A DNA stretch of 64,000 bases, taken from positions 124,001 through 188,000 of the forward strand of contig NZ_WIXJ01000004.1 in the NCBI RefSeq assembly GCF_009617575.1, given 5' to 3'. The notes below the pieces were generated by a model, which saw nothing but the letters and a program-made list of their open reading frames with translations, was not told the origin of the DNA and did no database searches. Made by a program: the position numbers and the translations under genes. Below, piece after piece: positions 50,340 through 61,128 of the stretch (position 1 is its first letter; each line of letters opens with the position of its first letter). This stretch comes from Rhodocyclus gracilis. Its GTDB lineage: Bacteria; Pseudomonadota; Gammaproteobacteria; Burkholderiales; Rhodocyclaceae.

Positions 50340-51092
50340 ATGGACGCCTCCCTGATTGAAGGCCCTGCCCACGACATCTGGGTCTATCTCTCTGCGCAGC
50401 CGCTACTCTGGCTCACCCTGACACTCGTTGCCTACGCGCTGGCCTTTGCCGTACAACGCCGTCTGCACGGCAATCCGGCGGCCAACCCGGTGCTCATCGC
50501 CGTCGCGCTGCTGTCGATCATCCTGCTGCTGACCGACACGCCCTACGCCAGCTACTTCGGCGGCGCGCAGTTCGTGCATTTTCTGCTGGGGCCAGCAACG
50601 GTGGCGTTGGCCGTACCGCTCTACGGTCAACGCCAGCGTATCGTCGCTCAAGCGGGGCCGATTTTCATTGCGCTGGTGGTCGGCTCGCTGGCGGCAGCGC
50701 TCTCGGCCAGCCTGATTGCCGCCACGCTTGGCGCGACTCCGCCAACGGTTGCCTCGCTGGCGCCAAAATCGGTGACGACGCCCATCGCCATGGGCATCTC
50801 CGAGCGAATCGGCGGGCTGGCGTCGCTCACCGCCGTCATCGTCATCATCACCGGCATCCTCGGCGCCGTGATGGGTAGTGGCGTGTTGCGCCGTCTAGGC
50901 GTGCGTGACGACGCCAGTATCGGCTTCGCCCTCGGCCTCGCCGCGCACGGCATCGGCTCGGCTCGCGCCCTGCAGATCAGCGAAGAAGCGGGCGCTTTTG
51001 CCGCGCTGGCAATGGGGCTGGGCGGCACCTTCGCCGCCCTGACGCTGCCCTGGCTGATGCCACCACTGCAACGACTGCTCGCCGCGCAGTAA
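50340..51092 (+). CDS. LrgB/CidB family membrane protein
   Basis: This 250-residue polytopic membrane protein has the signature SLAPKSVTTPIAMGISERIG, then GLAAHGIGSARALQISEEAG. It is the partner of the CidA-like protein. Relatives include plant PLGG1, a plastidial glycolate/glycerate transporter, which is of interest next to glyoxylate-cycle genes; that functional link here is inference. Start ATG at 50340. Confidence 0.9.
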   Translation: MDASLIEGPAHDIWVYLSAQPLLWLTLTLVAYALAFAVQRRLHGNPAANPVLIAVALLSIILLLTDTPYASYFGGAQFVHFLLGPATVALAVPLYGQRQRIVAQAGPIFIALVVGSLAAALSASLIAATLGATPPTVASLAPKSVTTPIAMGISERIGGLASLTAVIVIITGILGAVMGSGVLRRLGVRDDASIGFALGLAAHGIGSARALQISEEAGAFAALAMGLGGTFAALTLPWLMPPLQRLLAAQ

Positions 51093-51230
51093 GCCTCAGC
51101 GCAGGAAACTCGGGCGCCAGAGACCCCGATATTGCTCGCCAGAGAGAGCGCCCGTCAGCGGGCGCAGCCCTCCTCGCGAAAACCACGGCTGCCCCCCTGC
51201 CCGTGCGCAAAGTGTACGGCGGTGGCCCGC

Positions 51231-51665
51231 TTACATCGTCAGCCAGCCGTGCGCTTCCGGCTGGAAGGGCATCGCGCGAATCTGCCAGCGCACGCCGGCG
51301 AACTCGGGAGCATCGATGTCCACGTCAGAACCGACGCGCCGCCCGAAGAGTGCCGCGCCAATGGGGCTGAAGACGGACCAGCAGGCCTCGTCGGGGTCGT
51401 GGTCTTCGGGATAGACCACGGTCAGTTCATGCTGCCGTCCGTCGGCGGCGGCAACGACGACGGTGGAATTCATCGTCACCAGATCGCGCGGCGCCGCTTC
51501 AGGCGCGACCACCACCGATTGCCGGACATGCTGCAATATCTGGCGAGCCTGCGCCGGAGCACCTTCCGCGCGGGCGCACGCGCGTTCGATCAGGGCCATC
51601 AGGCGTTGCTGGTCAAGCGTGGTGATGCAATCTGCCGCGCTCGCGGCCACGTCATTGCACTGCAT
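51231..51665 (-). CDS. rnk: Rnk-like GreA/GreB C-terminal domain protein
   Basis: This 144-residue protein has an N-terminal helical part and a C-terminal GreA/GreB-type FKBP-like domain (MNSTVVVAAADGRQHELTVV, WSVFSPIGAALFGRRVGSDV). It resembles Rnk, 'regulator of nucleoside diphosphate kinase', which binds RNA polymerase but lacks the long Gre coiled coil. ATG 51665 has AGGAGG upstream. It is downstream of icd on the same strand, beyond a terminator. Confidence 0.82.
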   Translation of the reverse strand: MQCNDVAASAADCITTLDQQRLMALIERACARAEGAPAQARQILQHVRQSVVVAPEAAPRDLVTMNSTVVVAAADGRQHELTVVYPEDHDPDEACWSVFSPIGAALFGRRVGSDVDIDAPEFAGVRWQIRAMPFQPEAHGWLTM

Positions 51666-51693
51666 GCGATCCTCCTCGTGCGGGATCACACCC

Positions 51694-51729
51694 AAAGAAA
51701 AGGGGCCGGCAACCCTCACCGGCCCCTTA
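51694..51729 (-). terminator. Intrinsic terminator after icd
   Basis: On the minus strand a 9-bp stem (AGGGGCCGG at 51701-51709 with CCGGCCCCT at 51719-51727) is followed by a T-rich tail TTTCTTT. It lies 21 bp after the icd stop. Confidence 0.75.
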
Positions 51730-51749
51730 CGGGACGTACCTGGCGACGC

Positions 51750-52982
<1,233 letters not shown>

Positions 52983-53333
52983 GCCGACTCCATGCAATGT
53001 GATTGTGTCTCTTAGCCGCCCCGGCACACTGCCAGCGCGGGGATGCTGCAAACGGGTGGGTTTCGCAGACGCTGCCGATACAGCGACGGGTGCCGACGCG
53101 GGTAGGCGCCAGCAGCGAAACGGCTCAAGCGAAGCTGAACTTCGACGCGCGAATTATGGCGGCAAAACGCTTCATTCGCCAGCAGACAGACCGCTACGGC
53201 AAAGCGCCGGTTCCCCCGCGACCGGTGGATAGCGGCACGATTCACGCGCAAAAGCGCGCCCGGGAAGAGCCAGACGGCCCGCAGGAGGGGCGATGCTACA
53301 ATCATCGCGCCTCTTCCTTTGCGCCTTCTGACG
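52983..53333. other. 351-bp divergent region between icd and aceK
   Basis: No gene is supported. TACAAT at 53297-53302 may be the aceK -10 box, but no convincing -35 accompanies it. I found no clear promoter for icd by eye and no palindrome like those before aceA. Confidence 0.45.
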
Positions 53334-55121
53334 ATGGATATCGCCACGCTGCAAAACCCGCTCGCCCGCCGCATGGCGGCCGTCATCATTGACGGCTTCA
53401 ATCGCCACTACCGGCTCATTCGCGACTACGCCCACCAGGCCAAGCAGCTTTACGAAGCGTCCGACTGGAAGGGCGTGCAGGACGGCGTACGCGAGCGCAT
53501 CCGCTCTTACGACGACCGGGTGCGCGAAACCGCCGGGCTGCTACGCGAGACCTTCGGCGCCGACGCGCTCGACGATGACGGCTGGCAGCAGCTCAAGCTC
53601 TTCTACATTGGCCACCTGATCAACCACAAACAGCCCGAACTGGCAGAGACGTTTTTCAACTCCGTCTGTTCAAAGCTGCTTGATCGCACGTATTTCAACA
53701 ACGACTACATCTTTGCCCGGCCGGCGGCCTCGACCGAGTACATCGACTCCGCCTCGCCCAGCTATTCGAGCTACTATCCGATGCAGCGCGGCCTGCGTCA
53801 CACCATTCGCCAGATCGTCCGCAGCTTTGGCTGGACGCCGCCGTTCGAGAACCTCGACCGTGACGTCGGCTATCTGATGCGCGCACTGAGGCAGCACTTC
53901 GGCCGCTGGCCGGCTCCGGAGGCCAACGCGCAGATCCAGGTGCTCAATTCCGCCTTCTACCGCAACAAGGCCGCCTACATCATCGGCCGGGCGATCAACG
54001 GCCACCAGGAGTATCCCTTCGCCGTGCCCGTTCTGCACACGGACAACGGCGAACTGACCATCGATACCATCCTGCTCGACGCCTGGCGGATCGGTCTGCT
54101 TTTCTCACTCTCGCGCGCCTATTTCATGGTCGACATGGAAGTGCCGTCGGCTTACGTGCAGTTCCTGCGCAATATCATGCCGAACAAGCCGCGCTCCGAG
54201 ATTTACACCATGCTCGGCCTCGGCAAGCAGGGCAAGATCCTGTTTTTCCGCGATCTGATGCAGCACCTGCGCCATTCGGAAGACTCCTTCGTCATCGCAC
54301 GCGGCATTCGTGGACTGGTCATGCTGGTCTTCACCCTGCAGTCCTACCCCTACGTCTTCAAGGTCATCAAGGACGTTTTCGGCGGCAGCAAAGACACCGA
54401 CCGGGCGACGGTAAAATCGAAATACCTGCTGGTGAAGCAGGTCGACCGCGTCGGACGCATGGCCGACACACTGGAGTTCTCGCACGTTGCGCTGCCCAAG
54501 GCACGCTTCTCCCCCGAACTGCTCGAAGAACTGCGCACACTGGCGCCGTCGATGATCGAGGAAGACGGCGAAGACGTCGTGATCAAACACGTCTACATCG
54601 AGCGCCGGATGATCCCGCTCAACGTCTATCTCGACCACGCCACGCCGGAGCAGGTCGACGATGCCGTCTTCGAGTACGGCAACGCCATTCGCGAACTGGC
54701 CTGCGCCAACATCTTCCCCGGCGACATGCTGTGGAAAAATTTCGGCGTGACGCGCTACGGCCGCGTGGTCTTTTACGATTACGACGAAATCGAATACATG
54801 ACGGACTGCAATTTCCGTGACATCCCCGAAGCGCCCTACCCGGAGATGGAGATGTCTGGCGAGCCGTGGTATTCCGTCGCAAAAAACGACATCTTCCCGG
54901 AAGAGTTCAGCGCCTTTCTGCTCGGCGACCCGCGCGTGCGTAACGCTTTCCTGCGCCAGCACCGCGATCTGCTCAGCCCGGCGTTCTGGCGCGCCAAGCA
55001 ACAACGCATCCGTAGCGGATACGTGGAGGATTTTTTCCCCTACCCGGAGACGATCCGCTTCTCGCGCCTGTTTGCCCCCGCGGCGGAAGCGCCGGCGACA
55101 GACAAAAAAAACCCCGCCTGA
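53334..55121 (+). CDS. aceK: Isocitrate dehydrogenase kinase/phosphatase
   Basis: This 595-residue bifunctional enzyme phosphorylates (inactivates) and dephosphorylates Icd, steering isocitrate into the glyoxylate bypass. Family blocks are YIFARPAASTEYIDS, the nucleotide-binding ARGIRGLVMLVF (about 325), and KHVYIERRMIPLNVYLDHAT with the Asp-containing VVFYDYDEIEYMTDCNFRDI. The ATG at 53334 was preferred over a TTG 15 bp upstream. Unlike in E. coli, it is not in an aceBAK operon but divergent from icd. The stop codon lies in a terminator loop. Confidence 0.96.
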   Translation: MDIATLQNPLARRMAAVIIDGFNRHYRLIRDYAHQAKQLYEASDWKGVQDGVRERIRSYDDRVRETAGLLRETFGADALDDDGWQQLKLFYIGHLINHKQPELAETFFNSVCSKLLDRTYFNNDYIFARPAASTEYIDSASPSYSSYYPMQRGLRHTIRQIVRSFGWTPPFENLDRDVGYLMRALRQHFGRWPAPEANAQIQVLNSAFYRNKAAYIIGRAINGHQEYPFAVPVLHTDNGELTIDTILLDAWRIGLLFSLSRAYFMVDMEVPSAYVQFLRNIMPNKPRSEIYTMLGLGKQGKILFFRDLMQHLRHSEDSFVIARGIRGLVMLVFTLQSYPYVFKVIKDVFGGSKDTDRATVKSKYLLVKQVDRVGRMADTLEFSHVALPKARFSPELLEELRTLAPSMIEEDGEDVVIKHVYIERRMIPLNVYLDHATPEQVDDAVFEYGNAIRELACANIFPGDMLWKNFGVTRYGRVVFYDYDEIEYMTDCNFRDIPEAPYPEMEMSGEPWYSVAKNDIFPEEFSAFLLGDPRVRNAFLRQHRDLLSPAFWRAKQQRIRSGYVEDFFPYPETIRFSRLFAPAAEAPATDKKNPA

Positions 55122-55133
55122 GCGGGGTTTTTT
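55104..55133. terminator. Bidirectional terminator overlapping the end of aceK
   Basis: A CCCCGC-CTGA-GCGGGG hairpin is flanked by eight A (55104-55111) and six T (55128-55133). The TGA in the loop (55119-55121) is the aceK stop codon. It can also end rpmB-rpmG transcription coming from the right. Confidence 0.9.
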
Positions 55134-55148
55134 AGCGGGAAGCAAAGC

Positions 55149-55304
55149 TCACTTGAGCTTGGTTTCCTTGTACACGACGTGCTTACGAGCCTTCGGATCG
55201 TACTTCTTGATCTCCAGCTTTTCCGGCTTGGTACGCTTGTTCTTGGTCGTCGTGTAGAAATGACCGGTACCTGCGGTCGATTCCAGCTTGATTTTTTCAC
55301 GCAT
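55149..55304 (-). CDS. rpmG: 50S ribosomal protein L33
   Basis: This 51-residue protein is L33, beginning [20 protein letters not shown] and ending [13 protein letters not shown]. It is the cysteine-free (zinc-independent) form: the CxxC pairs of zinc-type L33 are absent. It follows rpmB by 51 bp, the usual rpmBG order, and ends before a shared terminator. Confidence 0.95.
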   Translation of the reverse strand: MREKIKLESTAGTGHFYTTTKNKRTKPEKLEIKKYDPKARKHVVYKETKLK

Positions 55305-55355
55305 GGTTGAAGCTCCTCTGTGGCAATCGCCCGACGGCGTTCAGCTTGATGGCTA

Positions 55356-55589
55356 TTAAATCTCGCCGCGAGCGCGCAGATCTGCGAGCGTCTCGTCGAT
55401 GCCGTTCTTGTCGATCGTGCGCAGGGCAGCAGCAGAAACACGCAGGCGAACCCAGCGGTTTTCGCTCTCAACCCAGAAGCGGCGATATTGCAAATTCGGA
55501 AGGAAGCGGCGCTTCGTCCTGTTGTTGGCATGGGACACATTGTTCCCAACCATCGGGCCCTTGCCCGTTACCTGGCAAACACGCGCCAT
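55356..55589 (-). CDS. rpmB: 50S ribosomal protein L28
   Basis: This 77-residue protein is L28, with [20 protein letters not shown] and [20 protein letters not shown]. It keeps a single Cys (residue 5), so it is the zinc-free form. GGAG precedes the ATG and a promoter lies 40-70 bp upstream. It is followed by rpmG. Confidence 0.97.
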   Translation of the reverse strand: MARVCQVTGKGPMVGNNVSHANNRTKRRFLPNLQYRRFWVESENRWVRLRVSAAALRTIDKNGIDETLADLRARGEI

Positions 55590-55628
55590 GATTGTCGCTC
55601 CAATTGATGCAGGGGAAGAAAGCCGGCG

Positions 55629-55658
55629 ATTTTAGACTAACGCCCGGATTTTTGCCAA
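55629..55658 (-). promoter_or_regulatory. Sigma-70-type promoter for rpmB-rpmG
   Basis: On the minus strand TTGGCA (55653-55658) and TAAAAT (55629-55634) are 18 bp apart, preceded by an A-rich UP-like stretch (55660-55670). It lies between the radC stop and rpmB. Confidence 0.65.
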
Positions 55659-55679
55659 TCTTTTTTATGCAATCGCGCC

Positions 55680-56357
55680 TTAAAGCAGTCCTCGTTCCGC
55701 AAACGACAAGGGCGGCGCATTGCCGGCGACGATGAAATGATCGAGCACACGCACATCGACCAAAGCCAGCGCCCGCTTTAGCTCATGCGTGAGCGAGGTA
55801 TCGGCGGAAGAGGGCTCGGCAACGCCGGAAGGATGGTTGTGCGCCAGAATGACCGCTGCGGCATTGCGCGCCAGCGCCGTTTTGACGACTTCGCGAGGAT
55901 ACACCGAGGTCTGCGTGAGCGTGCCGGAAAACAGTTCCTCCGCTGCCATCAGCCGGTTCTGCGCGTCGAGCCACAGCGCAAAAAACACCTCATGCCGCAG
56001 CGATGCAAGTTGAAGACGCAGATAGTCGCGTACGGCGCCGGGCGACGAGAACACCGTAACCTGCTGCATCTCTTGACCCAGCGAGCGGCGCGCCATTTCG
56101 AGCACGGCCTGCAACTGCACGTACTTCGCCGGCCCGACGCCGGGCACCGCCGACAATTCGTCGAGCGAGGCAGAAAACAGTCGCGACAACGTGCCGAAGC
56201 GCCCGATCAGATCGCGCGCGAGATCAACGGCGCTCTTTCCGCGCACGCCGACGCGCAGAAAAATGGCCAGCAATTCGGCATCGGAGAGCGCGCTCGCCCC
56301 TTGTCCAAGCAGCCGTTCGCGCGGACGCTCCGCCACCGGCCAGTCGCTGATCGACAC
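55680..56357 (-). CDS. radC: RadC family JAB-domain protein
   Basis: This 225-residue protein has an N-terminal helix-hairpin-helix-like part ([20 protein letters not shown]) and a C-terminal JAB/MPN metalloprotease-like domain with HNHPSG-x6-SxxD ([20 protein letters not shown]). Despite the name, a DNA-repair role is not established. The radC-rpmB-rpmG and divergent coaBC-dut arrangement is widespread in proteobacteria. Confidence 0.92.
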   Translation of the reverse strand: MSISDWPVAERPRERLLGQGASALSDAELLAIFLRVGVRGKSAVDLARDLIGRFGTLSRLFSASLDELSAVPGVGPAKYVQLQAVLEMARRSLGQEMQQVTVFSSPGAVRDYLRLQLASLRHEVFFALWLDAQNRLMAAEELFSGTLTQTSVYPREVVKTALARNAAAVILAHNHPSGVAEPSSADTSLTHELKRALALVDVRVLDHFIVAGNAPPLSFAERGLL

Positions 56358-56409
56358 GATATTCTCAAGTAGAATGATTTTCCGGCCATTCTAGTCACGC
56401 CACACAAAA

Positions 56410-57603
56410 ATGCATATGGAATTGAGCGGCAAGCGTATCCTCCTCGGTGTCACAGGCGGCATCGCCGCCTACAAGGCAGCGGAAATCGTCCGCCTGCTGA
56501 TTCGCGAGGGCGCCTCGGTGCAGGTTGCCATGACCGAAGCGGCGACGCATTTCGTCACGCCCGTCACCTTTCAGGCGCTGTCGGGACGACCGGTGTTCAC
56601 CAACCAGTGGGATGCGCGCGTCGCCAACAACATGGCGCACATCGACCTCTCGCGTAACGCCGACGCCATCATCGTTGCGCCGGCCTCGGCGGACTTCCTC
56701 GCCAAGCTGGCGCACGGCATGGCTGGCGACCTGCTCGCCTCGCTGGCGCTGGCGCGCAACTGTCCGCTGATCGTCGCCCCGGCGATGAACCGGCAGATGT
56801 GGGAAAACCCTGCCACGCAACGCAACATCGCCACTCTGCGTCAGGACGGCGTCACCATCATCGGACCAGGGTTTGGCGATCAGGCCTGCGGTGAAAGCGG
56901 CCCCGGACGCATGCTCGAACCCGAGGAAGTCATCGCCGAGACGATTGCCTTCTTCCAACCCAAGCACCTCGCCGGCAAGCGGGTTCTGCTCACCGCCGGG
57001 CCGACTTTCGAAGCCATCGACCCGGTACGCGGCATCACCAACCGCTCGTCCGGCCGCATGGGTTACGCGCTGGCGCGCGCCTGCCGGGAAGCTGGCGCCG
57101 AGGTCACGCTGGTTTCCGGACCGGTGACGCTGGCCCGGCCGCACGGCGTCGTCCGCATCGACGCCGACAGCGCGCTGGCCATGCACGAAGCGGTGCTGAA
57201 CCATGCCGCGCAATGCGACGTCTTCATCGCCGTCGCCGCTGTTGCCGACTACCGCCCGCAAGCGCCGGCCGAGCACAAGATCAAGAAGAAAGGCTCACCA
57301 CCGACGATTGCGCTGACCGAAAACCCAGACATCCTCGCCGAAGTCGCCGCCCTGCCGCAGCCGCCGTTCTGCGTCGGCTTCGCCGCAGAAAGCCAGGCAT
57401 TGGGCGAAAATGCCGAAGTCAAACGGCAGCGCAAAGGCATTCCGCTGATCGTCGGCAATCTCGTGCAGGAGTCAATGGGCAGCGATGCCGCGACACTGAC
57501 GCTGTTCGACGAACACGGCCGCCACCCCTTGCCGACCGGCGCCAAGATCGATCTGGCGCGCCACGTCGTCGCACATATCGCCGCCCTTCTGGAAGACCGC
57601 TGA
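56410..57603 (+). CDS. coaBC: Bifunctional phosphopantothenoylcysteine decarboxylase / phosphopantothenate--cysteine ligase
   Basis: This 397-residue enzyme carries out two steps of coenzyme A synthesis. The N-terminal flavin decarboxylase (CoaC) shows [38 protein letters not shown] and [15 protein letters not shown]; the C-terminal ligase (CoaB) shows [20 protein letters not shown] and KIKKKG with the nucleotide lysine. It overlaps dut by 1 base (TGATG). The length is normal. Confidence 0.96.
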   Translation: MHMELSGKRILLGVTGGIAAYKAAEIVRLLIREGASVQVAMTEAATHFVTPVTFQALSGRPVFTNQWDARVANNMAHIDLSRNADAIIVAPASADFLAKLAHGMAGDLLASLALARNCPLIVAPAMNRQMWENPATQRNIATLRQDGVTIIGPGFGDQACGESGPGRMLEPEEVIAETIAFFQPKHLAGKRVLLTAGPTFEAIDPVRGITNRSSGRMGYALARACREAGAEVTLVSGPVTLARPHGVVRIDADSALAMHEAVLNHAAQCDVFIAVAAVADYRPQAPAEHKIKKKGSPPTIALTENPDILAEVAALPQPPFCVGFAAESQALGENAEVKRQRKGIPLIVGNLVQESMGSDAATLTLFDEHGRHPLPTGAKIDLARHVVAHIAALLEDR

Positions 57604-58052
57604 TGGCACCGATCCAACTCCGTCTGCTCGACCCCCGCCTGAAAGACAGCCCGCCGCGCTACGCGACGACGGGCGCCGCGGGCCTCGATCTGCGCGCCTG
57701 CATCGAAGCGCCGCTGCATCTGCACCCCGGCGAAAGCCAGCTGGTCCCGACCGGCATTGCGTTGCATATCGGTGACCCGGCGTACGCTGCGATGATCCTG
57801 CCGCGCTCGGGGCTGGGCCATAAACACGGCATCGTCCTCGGCAACCTCGTCGGCCTGATCGACTCCGACTACCAGGGCGAAATCATGATCTCGACCTGGA
57901 ACCGCGGGCGCGAGTCCTTCACGCTCAACCCGCTCGACCGTCTGGCGCAACTCGTCATCGTGCCCGTCGTGCAGGCAAGCTTCCAGATCGTTGACGAATT
58001 CACGGCCAGCGAACGCGGCACTGGCGGCTTCGGCAGCACCGGACGCAGCTGA
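57603..58052 (+). CDS. dut: Deoxyuridine 5'-triphosphate nucleotidohydrolase
   Basis: This 149-residue trimeric dUTPase removes dUTP and supplies dUMP. All five motifs are present, including [35 protein letters not shown] and the C-terminal [10 protein letters not shown]. The ATG overlaps the coaBC stop. Its stop codon abuts the convergent dsbB stop codon with no base between. Confidence 0.96.
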   Translation: MAPIQLRLLDPRLKDSPPRYATTGAAGLDLRACIEAPLHLHPGESQLVPTGIALHIGDPAYAAMILPRSGLGHKHGIVLGNLVGLIDSDYQGEIMISTWNRGRESFTLNPLDRLAQLVIVPVVQASFQIVDEFTASERGTGGFGSTGRS

Positions 58053-58562
58053 TCAGCGACGAGACTGGCGCGTCAGCATCAGCCATACGGCCAGCGCGAA
58101 AAAGGCTGCAAAGCAGAGAACCGCCCAGTTCGCCATCGACAGGCCAAGGAAGACACCTTCCTTGCTCGAACAAAATCCGGTCGCCATGAACATCGACGGC
58201 CACTGCATGCCGAACCAGTCGACCAGACGCTCGATCAGCGTCGGCTCACCAAATCCGCACTCGTTCGACGGCACGGCCGCCATCTGCAAGTGACTCTGAT
58301 ACAGGGCCGTCGCCAGACCGCCGGCTGCCGGCAAGGCCGCACACGCCGCCCAGAAACGGCGCCAACGCGGCAAGAGCGTACCGCCAAGCGCGAAGATCAT
58401 CAGTGCCATGGCGAGCAGACGCTGAAAGATGCATAGCGGACAGGCATTCAGGCGCAGCAACTCACCCAGCGCCCAACCGCCGAACGCCGCCGCTGCCGCA
58501 CCGCCCGCCAGCAGGGCAAACAGCACCCGAAAACTCAGGGACTGGACAAAACTCAAAGGCAT
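58053..58562 (-). CDS. dsbB: Disulfide bond formation protein B
   Basis: This 169-residue inner-membrane protein reoxidises DsbA and passes electrons to quinone. It has four helices, the first periplasmic pair CPLC (about 37-40) and the second pair in NECGFG and TGFCSSKEG. The length fits the family. The gene is convergent with dut and ends immediately beside it. Confidence 0.94.
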   Translation of the reverse strand: MPLSFVQSLSFRVLFALLAGGAAAAAFGGWALGELLRLNACPLCIFQRLLAMALMIFALGGTLLPRWRRFWAACAALPAAGGLATALYQSHLQMAAVPSNECGFGEPTLIERLVDWFGMQWPSMFMATGFCSSKEGVFLGLSMANWAVLCFAAFFALAVWLMLTRQSRR

Positions 58563-58796
58563 GCCACCTCTCCGTCAATCCGCACGGGTAGCAAGGCGAC
58601 GCCGTTGCGCGCATCTGAACTCATCCGGCAAAGCTCCTCAAAGCCGGCCCGCAGGGGGGCCGAGCCGGGCGATTCTAAGGCAAGCGAAGACGCCCCGCCA
58701 AACTCGTACACCGCCGCGGACCGACCCATGCGACCACCTGCCGGCAGATGCACGCAAGAGATTCATTCTTGCCACGGCTCGGGCTATCATGGCGCC

Positions 58797-59504
58797 ATGA
58801 AAACACGCATCCTTCTGGTGGAAGACGATGAGCGCCTCGCCGAACTGACGGCGGAGTACTTGCGTAAAAACGACTTCGAGGTTGGCATCGAGGCACGCGG
58901 CGATACGGCCGAGGCGCGCATTCTCGGCGAGCGCCCCGAACTCGTCGTGCTGGACGTCATGCTTCCAGGGAAGGATGGTTTCGAAGTCTGTCGCGCCATC
59001 CGCCCGCACTTCGCCGGCGTGATCGTCATGCTTACCGCGCGCGACGAAGACTTCGACCAGATTCTCGGTCTCGAACTGGGCGCCGACGATTACATCACAA
59101 AACCGGCGCAGCCCCGGCTGCTGCTGGCACGTATCAAGGCGCTGCTGCGGCGGGCGCCGATCAGTGGCAGCGCGACGCCAAGCGACGTCGACGCCGAACT
59201 CGCCTTCGGACGCTTCCGTATCAGTCAGGCCACGCGCACGGCCCACATTGGCGACGACGCAATCGACCTGACCACTGCCGAATTCGATCTCATCTGGCTA
59301 CTCGCCCAGCACGCCGGCAATATCCTCTCGCGCGACGACCTGCTGCAACAATTGCGAGGCATCGGCTTCGACGGCCTCGACCGCTCGATCGATGCGCGCA
59401 TCTCCCGCCTGCGCAAGAAGCTCGGCGACGACCCCGACAACCCCAAGCGCATCAAAACCGTTCGCGGCAAGGGCTACCTGTTCAGCAAGCATGACTGGCA
59501 ATAG
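58797..59504 (+). CDS. OmpR-family response regulator (RstA-like)
   Basis: This 235-residue regulator has a receiver domain (VEDDERLAEL, phospho-acceptor Asp near 51 in LVVLDVMLPGKDG, LGADDYITKPAQPR) and a C-terminal winged helix (DGLDRSIDARISRLRKKLGD, RIKTVRGKGYLFS). It overlaps the kinase gene by 14 bp. A TATCAT hexamer ends about 7 bp before the ATG at 58797 and no Shine-Dalgarno is seen, so it may be leaderless. The target genes are unknown. Confidence 0.92.
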   Translation: MKTRILLVEDDERLAELTAEYLRKNDFEVGIEARGDTAEARILGERPELVVLDVMLPGKDGFEVCRAIRPHFAGVIVMLTARDEDFDQILGLELGADDYITKPAQPRLLLARIKALLRRAPISGSATPSDVDAELAFGRFRISQATRTAHIGDDAIDLTTAEFDLIWLLAQHAGNILSRDDLLQQLRGIGFDGLDRSIDARISRLRKKLGDDPDNPKRIKTVRGKGYLFSKHDWQ

Positions 59505-60927
59505 CCCTGGCAACGGCAGCGCCAACGGCGGCGGCCACAAGCTTCTCGCGATCTTCGGCCGTTACAAACCGGCGCCCTGGCGCGGGCATTACAGCCTGTC
59601 GAAGCTGTTTTTCAACTTCTATCTGGTCGCCGTCAGTTCCTTCATCATCATCGCGCTGTTCGCCGACTTCGTCATTTCGATGGCGATTCGCGGCGTCACC
59701 GAGGACTACATGAGCCGCTTCATGCGCGGCACCATCGTCCTCATTGAAGACGAGCTGTTCCGCCATCCGCGCGTCGAGTGGCCGACGACCATCAAGAGCA
59801 TCGACGAGAAATTCGCCTACCGCCTCGAAATCGTCGAGCGCTGGACGCTGCGTCTGGAGGCAAAACAGGCCGAACGCCTCGACTCCGGCGAAATGGCTGT
59901 CTCGCCGGATGGCGACATTCTTTACCATCGCCTCAAGGAAACCTCGCAGGTGCTGGCCGTTGGTCCGCTGTCGCCGCGCGCCAACGCCGAATACCACGGC
60001 AGCCTGTCGCTCGAACTGCGCATTCGCCTCCTGACCTGGACCGTCATTGGTCTGGTGCTGGCCATCGCCGTCTGGTTTTTCGTCCGCCCCTTCTGGCGCG
60101 ACCTCGAAGCCATGCGACAGACGGCGCGCGCCCTCGGCGAAGGACAACTCGACGCGCGCGCGCCGCTGGTGCGAAGCAGCGCCTTCGACCTGCTCGCCGC
60201 CACCTTTGACGGCATGGCCGAACGCATCCAGCGCCTGATCGCCACACAAAAAGAACTCTCCAGCTCGATTTCGCACGAACTGCGCACGCCGATTGCGCGC
60301 CTGCGCTTCGCGCTGGAAATGATCTCCGAAACGGAGGACGGGCCGGAACGCGACCGTTTGCGCCGGATGATGGAAGACGACCTCGACGAGCTCGACGGCC
60401 TGATCGACTCCAGCCTGACCTACGCCCGCTATGAACGGGAACCGCCGGCCCTGCATCTGTCGCCCGTCGAATTCGCCCCGTGGATCGAAGAAGAGGTCGA
60501 GTCCATGCGCATCCTCGGCCGCAACATCGAGCTCGTCGTCGACACGCAGGCCCTGCCACCGGGGCTACAGGTCGAACTCGACCGCAAGAGCATGCCCTAC
60601 GCGCTGACGAACCTCCTGCGCAACGCCATCAAATACGCGAATGCCCGCATTCAGGTCAGCGCAGAAGTCATCGGCGAGCGCGTCGCCCTGCACGTTGACG
60701 ACGATGGCCCGGGCATCCCCAAGGAAGAGCGCGAGCGCGTCTTTTCCGCCTTTACACGGCTAGACAGTTCGCGTGACCGGGCGACGGGCGGCTACGGCCT
60801 CGGCCTGGCGATTGCCCGCCTCGTCCTCGAACAGCACGGCGGCGAAGCCTCGGCTGACGAAGCGCCGCTCGGCGGTGCCCGCTTCACGCTCACCTGGCCG
60901 GTGGTACAAAGCGTCACGAAAAGCTGA
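59491..60927 (+). CDS. Sensor histidine kinase (RstB-like)
   Basis: This 478-residue membrane kinase has a first helix (LVAVSSFIIIALFADFVISM), a periplasmic sensor of about 130 residues, a second helix (LLTWTVIGLVLAIAVWFFV), a HAMP domain, and the phospho-acceptor box SSSISHELRTPIARLRFALE. The ATPase domain has NLLRNAIKYANA, DDDGPGIP and GGYGLGLAIA. ATG 59491 is inside the regulator gene. RstB-type kinases sense acidic or low-magnesium conditions in other bacteria, but no such evidence is visible here. Confidence 0.92.
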   Translation: MTGNSPGNGSANGGGHKLLAIFGRYKPAPWRGHYSLSKLFFNFYLVAVSSFIIIALFADFVISMAIRGVTEDYMSRFMRGTIVLIEDELFRHPRVEWPTTIKSIDEKFAYRLEIVERWTLRLEAKQAERLDSGEMAVSPDGDILYHRLKETSQVLAVGPLSPRANAEYHGSLSLELRIRLLTWTVIGLVLAIAVWFFVRPFWRDLEAMRQTARALGEGQLDARAPLVRSSAFDLLAATFDGMAERIQRLIATQKELSSSISHELRTPIARLRFALEMISETEDGPERDRLRRMMEDDLDELDGLIDSSLTYARYEREPPALHLSPVEFAPWIEEEVESMRILGRNIELVVDTQALPPGLQVELDRKSMPYALTNLLRNAIKYANARIQVSAEVIGERVALHVDDDGPGIPKEERERVFSAFTRLDSSRDRATGGYGLGLAIARLVLEQHGGEASADEAPLGGARFTLTWPVVQSVTKS

Positions 60928-60984
60928 CGCAAGCCTTGTATTCCACTCTCCTGCGCTGACTATGATCCCCCTAACGTGTATTGC

Positions 60985-61128
60985 ATGAGGTTTGGGCCAT
61001 TGGACACCGCCGAGCACTACCATCGCATGACGCAACTGCTTTACCAAACAGACGCCATGCCTTTGCTGCGCGCATCAGTACGTCGCCACGCTTTCTCCAG
61101 CCGCACCGGTGACCATGCGCAGGTCTGA
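60985..61128 (+). CDS. Possible 47-residue small protein
   Basis: A short frame (MRFGPLDTAEHYHRMTQLLY...) runs 48 codons and overlaps the next small gene by 14 bp. A TATGAT hexamer (60961-60966) with TTGTAT (60936-60941) lies upstream, but the 19-bp spacing is loose and no ribosome site is evident. I do not recognise it; it may be non-coding. Confidence 0.25.
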   Translation: MRFGPLDTAEHYHRMTQLLYQTDAMPLLRASVRRHAFSSRTGDHAQV

